Positions 9,387 to 17,379 of a stretch of DNA of 64,000 nucleotides are shown piece after piece. A program made the translations under genes and the position numbers. The stretch covers positions 17,378-81,377 of the forward strand of contig MKWA01000006.1 in NCBI GenBank assembly GCA_001899285.1, in the 5' to 3' direction. The notes under the pieces were generated by a model, which worked only from the letters and a program-made list of their open reading frames with translations, made no database searches and was not told the origin of the DNA. Every line of letters starts with the position of its first letter. Position 1 is the stretch's first letter. The stretch is from Rhizobiales bacterium 64-17 (GTDB lineage: Bacteria; Pseudomonadota; Alphaproteobacteria; Rhizobiales; Xanthobacteraceae).

Positions 9387-12254
9387 TTGCCGAAATCCAG
9401 CAATTTTGCCTTCGGCGATCCTCCGGTTCCGACCCAGGCGCCCGTCGCCGATGAGGTGAAATACACCACCTGCTACATGTGCGCGTGCCGCTGCGGCATC
9501 AAAGTCAGCCTCCGCGACGGCAGGATCCGCTACATCGAAGGTAATCGCGACCATCCGGTCAATCGCGGCGTGCTGTGCGGCAAAGGCTCGGCCGGGATCA
9601 TGCAGCATTATTCGCCCGCACGGCTGCGCAAGCCGTTGCTGCGCACCGGCGCGCGCGGCAGCGGCGAATTCCGCGAGATCGAATGGGACGAGGCGCTGTC
9701 GATCGCGACCGGCTGGCTCGGCACGATCCGCGCCAACGATCCGAAGAAGCTCGCCTTCTTCACCGGGCGCGACCAGTCGCAGGCGCTGACCGGCTGGTGG
9801 GCGCAGCAGTTCGGCACGCTCAACTATGCGGCGCACGGTGGCTTCTGTTCCGTCAATATGGCGGCGGGCGGCCTCTACACCATCGGCGGATCGTTCTGGG
9901 AGTTCGGCGAGCCGGACTGGGAGAACACGCGCTATTTCATGCTGTTCGGTGTCGCGGAGGATCATGATTCCAATCCGATCAAGATCGGGCTGGGTCATCT
10001 GAAGACGCGCGGCGCCAAGGTGGTCTCGGTCAATCCGATCCGTACCGGCTATTCCGCCATCGCCGACGAATGGCTCGGCATCCAGCCCGGCACCGATGGT
10101 CTGTTCATCCTCGCGGTGGCGCATGAACTGCTCAAGGCGGGGAAGATCGACGCTGATTATCTCGCCCGCTACACCAATGCCGCGTGGCTGGTGATCGATG
10201 ATCCCGCCAGCGCCGACGACGGCCTGTTCGCGCGCATCGACGGTGCGCCGCTGGCGTTCGACCGCAAGCGCAACGCCCTCGTCAGTTTTCACGATCCCGA
10301 TCTCGCGCCGTCGCTGACCGGTGAGTACACGCTTGCCGACGGGCGCAAGGCGGTGCCGGCCTTCGTGCATCTGGCGAAGCGTTATCTTGACGAGCGCTAT
10401 GCGCCGGACACGGTGGCGGTTGAGACCGGCATCCCGGCCGAGACCATCAAGCGGATCGCCGCCGAACTCGCGCATGTGGCATTCGAGCAGGCGGTGACCA
10501 TCGAGCAGCCATGGACCGACTGGACCGGCCGGCGGCACGAACGCATGGTCGGACGGCCGATCAGCATCCATGCGATGCGTGGCATCTCCGCGCATTCCAA
10601 TGGCTTTCACACCTGTCGCGCGCTGCACCTGTTGCAGGTGTTGCTTGGCGCCGTCGATACGCCCGGTGCGTTCCGTTATGAGCCGCCGTATCCAAAACCG
10701 ATCCCGCCCGGCATCAAACCGGCCGGCCCCGCTGCGCCGAACACGCCGCTCGCCGGTCCGCCGCTCGGTTTCCCGCAGGGGCCGGGCGATCTGCTGGTGG
10801 ATGCGGCCGGAGAGCCGCTGCGCATCGACAAGGCGTTCTCATGGGAGGCGCCGCTCGCCGCGCACGGCATGCTGCATACGGTGATCGCCAACGCGCATGC
10901 CGGCGATCCGTATCCGGTCGATACGCTGTTCATGTACATGGCGAATATGAGCTGGAATTCCGCGATGAATACCGCGGAGACCATGCGGATGCTCGCCGAC
11001 AAGAATCCCGAGACTGGCGACTACAAGATTCCGCGCATCATCTATTCCGATGCCTACTATTCGGAGATGGTCGCGTTCGCCGATCTGGTGCTGCCCGATA
11101 CCACTTATCTTGAGCGGCATGACTGCATCTCATTGCTCGACCGGCCGATCAGCAATGCGGACGGCGCGGCCGACGCGATCCGCCAGCCGGTGGTGCAGCC
11201 CGATCGCGACGTACGCCCGTTCCAGGACGTGCTGATCGATCTTGGCGCGCGGTTGAAGCTGCCGGGGTTTGTCGATGACGCGGGCAAGCCGAAATATCCG
11301 GGCTTCTTTCCCGACTATATGGTCAATCACCAGCGTAAGCCCGGCGTCGGCATGCTGGCCGGGTGGCGCGGCGCGGACGGCGAGGATGCCGGCATCGGCG
11401 CGGTCAATCCGCAGCAGCTTGAGCGCTATATCGAGAACCAGTGCTTCTGGCAGAGCCGCATGCCGGCGGAAGCGCATTACTTCAAGCCGTGGAACAAGGC
11501 TTACCTCGCGTGGGCCGTGGCGATGGGCTTCCTCGACAAGCCGGAGCCGGTGTTCATCCAGCTTTACAGCGAGACGTTGCAGAAATTCCGGCTCGCGGCG
11601 CGCGGCCATGGCGATGTGCCGGTGCCGGACAAACATCGCGCGCGCGTCGAGACCTATTTCGATCCGCTGCCGTTCTGGTACCCGCCGTTCACCAGCGAAG
11701 CGGATGGTTATGCGCTGCACGCCATCACCCAGCGGCCGATGGCGATGTATCATTCCTGGGGTTCGCAGAATGCCTGGCTGCGGCAGATCCATGGCGAGAA
11801 CCGCCTGCACATCCATCGCGAGACGGCGCGGACGCTCGGCATTGCCGACGAGGACTGGGTGAAGGTCACGAGCGCGCACAGCAGCATCACCGTCAAGGCG
11901 AAGCTGATGGACGGCGTCAACACCGATACGGTGTGGACCTGGAACGCCATCGGCAAGCGGTCCGGTGCCTGGAATCTCGCGCCTGATGCGAACGAAAGCC
12001 GTGGCGGCTTCCTGCTCAATCATCTGATCCGCGATCTGCTGCCGCCGCGCGAAGGCGGCTACCGCTACAGCAATTCCGATCCGGTGACCGGACAGGCGGC
12101 GTGGTACGATCTGCGGGTGCGGATCGAGAAGGCCGCCGGACAACACGATCGCAGCGAACCGGCATTCCGTACGGTGGAGAGGGCCGATCTGCCGCCACGG
12201 CCGGACGTGTTGCGCTACGGTCAGATATTCCGGCCGAAGGCGGAAGCATCATGA
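9387..12254 (+). CDS. soeA: Molybdopterin oxidoreductase catalytic subunit, SoeA-like sulfite dehydrogenase
   Basis: A 955-residue DMSO-reductase-family subunit. The N-terminal [4Fe-4S] motif is C29-x2-C32-x3-C36...C64 (CYMCACRCGIKV, VLCGKG). The segment HGGFCSVN places C154 where the molybdenum-ligating cysteine lies in the polysulfide/thiosulfate/sulfite group. There is no twin-arginine leader, so the enzyme should face the cytoplasm, as known for SoeABC, unlike PhsA or PsrA. It starts with TTG, supported by GGATGGA six bases upstream; no better start is in frame. It is coupled to the iron-sulfur subunit by ATGA. SoeABC oxidises sulfite to sulfate and feeds electrons to quinone. A polysulfide or tetrathionate reductase relative is the alternative. 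Confidence 0.75.
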   Translation: MPKSSNFAFGDPPVPTQAPVADEVKYTTCYMCACRCGIKVSLRDGRIRYIEGNRDHPVNRGVLCGKGSAGIMQHYSPARLRKPLLRTGARGSGEFREIEWDEALSIATGWLGTIRANDPKKLAFFTGRDQSQALTGWWAQQFGTLNYAAHGGFCSVNMAAGGLYTIGGSFWEFGEPDWENTRYFMLFGVAEDHDSNPIKIGLGHLKTRGAKVVSVNPIRTGYSAIADEWLGIQPGTDGLFILAVAHELLKAGKIDADYLARYTNAAWLVIDDPASADDGLFARIDGAPLAFDRKRNALVSFHDPDLAPSLTGEYTLADGRKAVPAFVHLAKRYLDERYAPDTVAVETGIPAETIKRIAAELAHVAFEQAVTIEQPWTDWTGRRHERMVGRPISIHAMRGISAHSNGFHTCRALHLLQVLLGAVDTPGAFRYEPPYPKPIPPGIKPAGPAAPNTPLAGPPLGFPQGPGDLLVDAAGEPLRIDKAFSWEAPLAAHGMLHTVIANAHAGDPYPVDTLFMYMANMSWNSAMNTAETMRMLADKNPETGDYKIPRIIYSDAYYSEMVAFADLVLPDTTYLERHDCISLLDRPISNADGAADAIRQPVVQPDRDVRPFQDVLIDLGARLKLPGFVDDAGKPKYPGFFPDYMVNHQRKPGVGMLAGWRGADGEDAGIGAVNPQQLERYIENQCFWQSRMPAEAHYFKPWNKAYLAWAVAMGFLDKPEPVFIQLYSETLQKFRLAARGHGDVPVPDKHRARVETYFDPLPFWYPPFTSEADGYALHAITQRPMAMYHSWGSQNAWLRQIHGENRLHIHRETARTLGIADEDWVKVTSAHSSITVKAKLMDGVNTDTVWTWNAIGKRSGAWNLAPDANESRGGFLLNHLIRDLLPPREGGYRYSNSDPVTGQAAWYDLRVRIEKAAGQHDRSEPAFRTVERADLPPRPDVLRYGQIFRPKAEAS

Positions 12255-12985
12255 CCTCGCTCCCGCACACGCGCGGCACGGCGCGCCTCGGTCTGGTGAT
12301 CGATCTCGATATCTGCGTCGGCTGTCATGCCTGCGCGGTGAACTGCAAGGAATGGAACACCGGCGGCGTCGCCGCCCCGCTCACCGATCTCAAACCCTAT
12401 GATGCCGATCCGGATGGTGTCTGGTTCAACCGCATCCACAGCTACGAAGTGAACGGCGAGGATGCGCGCACGGTGCACTTCCCGCGCTCGTGCCTGCATT
12501 GCGAGGAGCCGGCCTGCGTCACGGTGTGTCCGACCGGCGCCAGCTACAAGCGCGCCGAGGATGGCATCGTCCTCGTCAACGAGGATCTGTGCATCGGCTG
12601 CAAGCTATGCTCGTGGGCGTGTCCCTATGGTGCACGCGAATATGATCTCGATGCCGGTGTGATGAAGAAATGCACGTTGTGCATCGACCGCATCTACAAC
12701 GAGCATCTCGACGAGGCGGCGCGGGTGCCTGCCTGTGTCGCGACGTGCCCGACCTCGGCGCGGCATTTCGGCGATCTTGGTGATCCTGACTCGAAAGTGT
12801 CGCAACTCGTGCGCGAGCGAGAAGGTTACGACCTGATGCCGGAGATGGGCTACAAGCCGACCAACAAATATCTGCCGCCGCGTCCGCGCCAGCGCGATGC
12901 CGCTTCGATCGGCGCGCCGGCGCTGGAACCGCTGCCGCAGGCCGGCGGTCTGCTCGGCCTGATCGATCGTCTGCTGTCCGGTTGA
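12251..12985 (+). CDS. soeB: 4Fe-4S ferredoxin-type electron transfer subunit, SoeB-like
   Basis: A 244-residue NrfC/DmsB-type subunit with four cysteine groups for four [4Fe-4S] clusters: CVGCHACAVNCKEWN, CLHCEEPACVTVCP, CIGCKLCSWACPYG and CTLCIDRI...CVATCP. It passes electrons between the molybdopterin subunit and the membrane anchor on the cytoplasmic face. ATG 12251 overlaps the soeA stop (ATGA); the longer ORF-track start at 12101 lies inside soeA in another frame and is rejected. The C-terminal extension PEMGYKPTNKYLPPRPR is also typical of this subgroup. Confidence 0.85.
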   Translation: MTSLPHTRGTARLGLVIDLDICVGCHACAVNCKEWNTGGVAAPLTDLKPYDADPDGVWFNRIHSYEVNGEDARTVHFPRSCLHCEEPACVTVCPTGASYKRAEDGIVLVNEDLCIGCKLCSWACPYGAREYDLDAGVMKKCTLCIDRIYNEHLDEAARVPACVATCPTSARHFGDLGDPDSKVSQLVREREGYDLMPEMGYKPTNKYLPPRPRQRDAASIGAPALEPLPQAGGLLGLIDRLLSG

Positions 12986-12992
12986 GCGCGTC

Positions 12993-13946
12993 GTGCATCC
13001 CGCATCGTCCGTCATCGTTTTCACCACCTTGTCCGGCGTCGGTTACGGTCTGCTCGGCTGGCTTGGGCTTTATGCCGCCGCCGGCCTGCTGCCGATGCAA
13101 CCGCTGTTCGCGCTCGTTGCGATGCTGGTGGGCCTCGGCTCGGTGACGGTCGGGCTGCTGTCGTCCACGCTACATCTCGGCCATCCGGAGCGGGCGTGGC
13201 GCGCGCTATCGCAATGGCGCACCTCATGGTTGTCGCGTGAGGGCGTCGCGTCGATCGTCACTTATGTTCCAGCTCTGTTGTTCGGCATCGGCTGGGTGAT
13301 CGGTGGGGCGTTGCGCGATTGGCTGATGCTGATAGGACCGGTGTTGACGCTCTGCGCGATCGTCACCGTGATCTGCACCGCCTATATCTATCGCTCGCTC
13401 AAGCCGATCCCGCGCTGGAGCAACGGCTGGGTGGTGCCGAACTATCTCGCTTTGGCGGCAATGACTGGTGCGCTGCTGTTGGCCGGGCTTGCGCGCGTGT
13501 TCGTTGTGCCGCTGTCGGGGATCGATATCCTGGCCGGCGTGGCGGTGATCGTCGCGCTGGTGCTCAAGCTCGGCTATTGGTGGTCGACCGATCGTGCCAA
13601 AGCGATCAGCACGCCGGAAAGCGCGACCGGTCTCGGTGCGATCGGCGCGGTCCGTCTGCTGGAAGCGCCACACACCTCGGAAAACTATCTCCTGAAGGAA
13701 ATGGGTTATCGCGTCGCCCGCAAACATGCAACGAAGCTGCGCATTATCGCGGTGATGCTGGCGTTTCTTGTGCCGCTAGCGTTGCTGATCGCGGCCTGGC
13801 AATGGCCGATGCTGGCGCTGCCGTTCACCGTGGTCGCGCCGCTGATCGCGCTCGTGGGTGTGTTGACCGAACGTTGGCTGTTCTTCGCCGAGGCTCGCCA
13901 CGTCGTGACGCTGTATTACGGCCGCCGACTCGATCCGGCGGCCTGA
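12993..13946 (+). CDS. soeC: DmsC/SoeC-type membrane anchor subunit
   Basis: A 317-residue integral membrane protein with about eight hydrophobic helices, starting with GTG (VHPASSVIVFTTLSGVGYGLLGWLGLY). Features of the DmsC family include STLHLGHPERAWRALSQWRTSWLSREG, which carries the conserved histidine/arginine near the quinone site, and YIYRSLKPIPRWSNGWVVPNYL. It anchors the molybdopterin and iron-sulfur subunits to the inner membrane and exchanges electrons with quinone. It follows soeB by seven bases and completes the three-gene operon. No terminator is visible before the convergent fadJ stop eight bases away. Confidence 0.85.
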   Translation: MHPASSVIVFTTLSGVGYGLLGWLGLYAAAGLLPMQPLFALVAMLVGLGSVTVGLLSSTLHLGHPERAWRALSQWRTSWLSREGVASIVTYVPALLFGIGWVIGGALRDWLMLIGPVLTLCAIVTVICTAYIYRSLKPIPRWSNGWVVPNYLALAAMTGALLLAGLARVFVVPLSGIDILAGVAVIVALVLKLGYWWSTDRAKAISTPESATGLGAIGAVRLLEAPHTSENYLLKEMGYRVARKHATKLRIIAVMLAFLVPLALLIAAWQWPMLALPFTVVAPLIALVGVLTERWLFFAEARHVVTLYYGRRLDPAA

Positions 13947-13954
13947 CTTGGTCG

Positions 13955-16093
13955 TCAGCTCAACGTGTCCCAGCCCGCGTCGGGTTTGAAGCGCGGGCCG
14001 TATTTCCCTTCGAGCCGCGCCAGCGTGTCGCGCACATCGGCGATGCCGCGTGTGCGGGCATAGTGCAGCGGTCCGCCGCGGAACGGTGCGAAGCCGGTAG
14101 CGAAGATCATTGCGCCGTCGACGATCTCCTCGTTCTCGACCACGCCTTCGCGCAGGCAGGCGACGCAGACATTGAGCATCGGCAGGATCATCCGGTCGGT
14201 GGCGTCCGGGGGCGGTGAGGCCGGCTGGCCCTGCTTCTCCGCCTTGCCGTCGCTCCAGCGGTAGAAGCCCTGTCCGGTCTTCTTGCCGAGTTCGCCGCGC
14301 GCCACCTTGTCCTTGAGCCATTGCGGTGCCGGCGGCATGTCGTTGCCGAGACTGTTGCGCAGCATCTCCGCGACGTGCAGGCAGATATCGAGGCCGACCT
14401 GATCGGCCAGTTCGATCGGCCCCATCGGCATGCCGAAATCTTCCGCCGCCTTGTCGATGGTTTCCTTGGTGACGCCCTCGTCGAGCATGACCATCGCTTC
14501 GAGCAGATACGGCGTCAGGGCGCGGTTGACGAGGAAGCCCGGTGCGCTCTTCACCGGCGCGGGCAGGCGGTCGATCTTGCCGAGGAAGGCGCGCATGGCG
14601 GCGAGCACGTCCGGCGCGACACCGTCGTGGCTGACCACCTCGACCAGCTGCATCCGCGACACCGGATTGAAGAAATGCACGCCGACGAGGCGTTCCGGAT
14701 GGGCCAGACCCTCGCGCAACTGTTCGAGCGGAATGCTCGACGTGTTGGTGGCGAGGATCGCGCCCGGCTTCATCTTCGGCTCGGTCGCCGCATAGACCTT
14801 GCGCTTCAACTCCAGCGTCTCCGGCACGGCCTCAATGATGAGGTCGGCGGAACGCACGCCATCGCCATGCAGATCGGGGATCAGCCGGTCCATGGCGTCG
14901 CGCAGCTTGCGCCGGTCGCCGCGTCCGATCTTTTTGTAAAGATCGGCGGCCCGTTTGATGGCCGCGCCGAGCGGCTCCGCTTTCATGTCGGCGAGGCTGA
15001 CGGTGAAGCCGTGCCACGCGCACCAGGCGGCGATGTCGCCACCCATGGCGCCGGCACCGATCACATGCACGCGCTGGCCGTCCCATTTGCCGGAGGCGAG
15101 GCTTTTCAGCGCGTTGCGCAGGAAGAACACGCGCACGAGGTTCTGTGCGGTGTCGCCGACCAGCAGCCGCGCGAACGACGGGATTTCGGCGCGGCGCATC
15201 GCAGCGTTGTCGCCACCATTGCGCTCCCACAGGTCGATCATCGCGTACGGCGCGGGATAAAAGCGCTTTGGTGCCTGTTTCGCCGTTTCGCTGCGCATGC
15301 GCCGCGCGAGGAGTGGTCGCGCAAGGCTCGAATTCATCGCACGGACGAGGAAGCCCGGCGGCTTGATCCGCAGCTCGCCGCTGACGGCGCCGCGCACCGC
15401 GGCGCGGACATGCCGCTCCGGCACCACGGCATCGACGAGGCCGAGCGATTTTGCCTTGCGGGCGCGCTCGGTCTTGCCGGTGAGCATCATGGTCATCGCC
15501 TGCAGCGGATTGATCAGATGCGCGAGCCGTCCGGTGCCGCCGAAGCCGGGGTGCAGGCCGAGCAGCACCTCGGGGAAGCCGAAGCTCGCATTGTCCATCG
15601 CGATGCGCCGATCGCAAGCCAAAGCGAGTTCGAGCCCGCCGCCGAGACAGAAGCCGTGGATCACGGCAATGGTCTTGACCGGCAGCGCGTCGAGCTTGTC
15701 GAGTACGGCCTGGCCTTGCGCGATCGCGCTTTCGATGCCGGCAACGTCGGTCGCGCCGCGGAATTCGGCGATGTCGGCACCGGCGATGAAGCCGGATTTC
15801 TTCGCGGAGCGGATCACCAGCGCGCGCGGCCGTTCCTTCTCGACGACGGTGAGCACCGCATCGAGCTCGGTCAGTACCTCGCGCGACAGGATGTTGGTGC
15901 TGCTGCCCTGTTTGTCGAACAGCAGCCACGCGACGCCATCCTCGTCCCGGCGCATCCGCCAGTTCGTCCAGGTCTTGTCGTCCAAAGTCTGGTCGTTGTC
16001 GCTGCGGCCGTTGCGGAACGGACCAAGCTCGAGGTCGCGCGGACCAAGCACTTTGAGCACCGGTTGTCGCGTATGGTTCATGCTCGTATCCAT
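13955..16093 (-). CDS. fadJ: Multifunctional enoyl-CoA hydratase / 3-hydroxyacyl-CoA dehydrogenase
   Basis: A 712-residue beta-oxidation alpha subunit. Residues about 50-240 are the crotonase domain with the oxyanion glycines and catalytic glutamates (GFCLGGGLELALACD, FPEVLLGLHPGFGGTGRL). Residues about 350-540 are the NAD-binding dehydrogenase (VHVIGAGAMGGDIAAWCAWHG, LIIEAVPE, HFFNPVSRMQLVEVV). The rest holds the C-terminal dehydrogenase domains (KSAPGFLVNRALTPYLLEA, GMPMGPIELADQVGLD). The size fits FadB/FadJ. The start overlaps the thiolase stop as TGATG, so the ORF-track extension to 16612 is wrong. It converts trans-2-enoyl-CoA to 3-oxoacyl-CoA in the cytosol. FadB is the other possible name. 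Confidence 0.92.
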   Translation of the reverse strand: MDTSMNHTRQPVLKVLGPRDLELGPFRNGRSDNDQTLDDKTWTNWRMRRDEDGVAWLLFDKQGSSTNILSREVLTELDAVLTVVEKERPRALVIRSAKKSGFIAGADIAEFRGATDVAGIESAIAQGQAVLDKLDALPVKTIAVIHGFCLGGGLELALACDRRIAMDNASFGFPEVLLGLHPGFGGTGRLAHLINPLQAMTMMLTGKTERARKAKSLGLVDAVVPERHVRAAVRGAVSGELRIKPPGFLVRAMNSSLARPLLARRMRSETAKQAPKRFYPAPYAMIDLWERNGGDNAAMRRAEIPSFARLLVGDTAQNLVRVFFLRNALKSLASGKWDGQRVHVIGAGAMGGDIAAWCAWHGFTVSLADMKAEPLGAAIKRAADLYKKIGRGDRRKLRDAMDRLIPDLHGDGVRSADLIIEAVPETLELKRKVYAATEPKMKPGAILATNTSSIPLEQLREGLAHPERLVGVHFFNPVSRMQLVEVVSHDGVAPDVLAAMRAFLGKIDRLPAPVKSAPGFLVNRALTPYLLEAMVMLDEGVTKETIDKAAEDFGMPMGPIELADQVGLDICLHVAEMLRNSLGNDMPPAPQWLKDKVARGELGKKTGQGFYRWSDGKAEKQGQPASPPPDATDRMILPMLNVCVACLREGVVENEEIVDGAMIFATGFAPFRGGPLHYARTRGIADVRDTLARLEGKYGPRFKPDAGWDTLS

Positions 16094-17379
16094 CACACCG
16101 TCTCCAGCAGCATGGCGCCGCCCTGGCCGCCGCCGACGCACTGGCTGGCGATGCCGCGCTTGAGGCCACGCTGCCGCATGGCGTTGATGAGATGCAGCAC
16201 AATGCGGTTGCCGCTGGCGCCGACCGGATGGCCGATGCCGATGGCGCCGCCGTCGACATTCAGCCGGTCGCGCGGAATGCTGCCGGCCGGGCGGGGAAGG
16301 CCCAGCACCTCGCGGCAGAATGTGTCGTCCTCCCACGCGGCGAGGCAGCCGAGCACCTGCGCGGCGAAGGCTTCGTTGAGTTCCCAGAGATCGATGTGGG
16401 ACAGATCGAGCCCGTGCCGCTGCATCAGCACCATCGAGCAGATCGCCGGGCCGAGACCCATCACGGCGGGATCGAGCGCCGACCACTCGCAATCGACAAT
16501 CACCGCCTTTGGCGTGAGGTTGTGTTCGCGCACGGCATCTTCCGACGCGACGATGACCCAGGACGCGCCATCGGTGATCTGCGAGCTGTTGCCCGGCGTG
16601 ACCTTGCCCCACGGCCGCTCGAACGCGGGTTTCAGCTTGGCGAGCTGATCGGCCGTGCTGTCCGGTCGCACGCCGTCGTCGTGATCGTAGACCGTGCCGT
16701 CCGCAGCGAACATCGGTGCGACTTCGTTCGCGAACGTACCGTCTTTTTGCGCGCGCGCGAGCCGGTTCTGGCTCTCGGCGGCGTACTCGTCGGCGTCGCG
16801 GCGCGAGATGTTGAACAGATGCGCCACCAGCTCGGCGGTCTGGCCCATATTGAGTTCGGTGATCGGATCGGTGAGCCCGCGCTCAAGCCCGATGATCGGC
16901 TTGAAGAAGCCGGGACGCAGGCCGAGCAGCGTCTGCAGTTTCGCGCCGGTCGAACGCGCGCCATTGAGCCGTGCGAACCAGTTGACGGCGCTGCGGCTGA
17001 ACACCAGCGGCGAATGACTGAGCGCATCGGTGCCGCCGGCCAGCACCAGATTCGATTTACCCTCGCGGATCGCACGAAACGCCTGATCGATCGACAGCAT
17101 GCCGGAGCCGCAGTTGATCTGCACCGTATAGGCCGGCATCTGGTCGCCCATACCGAGCCGCAGCGCGGCGACGCGGGCGGGATTCATCTCGTCGGCGATG
17201 ACGCTGACGCAGCCGAGGACCACTTCGTCAAAGGCGTCTGGCGCGAACGGCTGGCGCATCAGCAGCGGCCGACCGCACTGCACGGCGAGATCGACCGGTG
17301 TGAACGGGCCGGGCTTGCCGCGCGCCTTGATGAACGGCGTCCGTGCGCCGTCGACGATATAGACCGGACGGTGGCTCAT
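16093..17379 (-). CDS. Acetyl-CoA C-acyltransferase (thiolase, FadI/FadA-like)
   Basis: A 428-residue thiolase that cleaves 3-oxoacyl-CoA with CoA in the last beta-oxidation step. It has RPVYIVDGARTPFIKARGKPG at the N-terminus, the nucleophilic cysteine in INCGSGMLSIDQA, the histidine in GHPVGASGNRIVLH and the second cysteine in ASQCVGGGQGGAMLL. Length is closer to FadI (about 436) than FadA. It is coupled on both sides: its start overlaps the fadE stop (ATGA) and its stop overlaps the fadJ start (TGATG). It probably forms the trifunctional complex with the fadJ product. Confidence 0.92.
   Translation of the reverse strand: MSHRPVYIVDGARTPFIKARGKPGPFTPVDLAVQCGRPLLMRQPFAPDAFDEVVLGCVSVIADEMNPARVAALRLGMGDQMPAYTVQINCGSGMLSIDQAFRAIREGKSNLVLAGGTDALSHSPLVFSRSAVNWFARLNGARSTGAKLQTLLGLRPGFFKPIIGLERGLTDPITELNMGQTAELVAHLFNISRRDADEYAAESQNRLARAQKDGTFANEVAPMFAADGTVYDHDDGVRPDSTADQLAKLKPAFERPWGKVTPGNSSQITDGASWVIVASEDAVREHNLTPKAVIVDCEWSALDPAVMGLGPAICSMVLMQRHGLDLSHIDLWELNEAFAAQVLGCLAAWEDDTFCREVLGLPRPAGSIPRDRLNVDGGAIGIGHPVGASGNRIVLHLINAMRQRGLKRGIASQCVGGGQGGAMLLETV

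Noticed and set aside
9387-13946. Thiosulfate or polysulfide reductase (Phs/Psr) as name for the molybdoenzyme
   Set aside because: Those catalytic subunits are exported with a twin-arginine signal; none is present here. The alternative is kept only as a lower-probability option.
14321-16648. 775-residue plus-strand ORF opposite fadJ
   Set aside because: Antisense shadow with no recognisable motif; fadJ on the other strand has all catalytic motifs.
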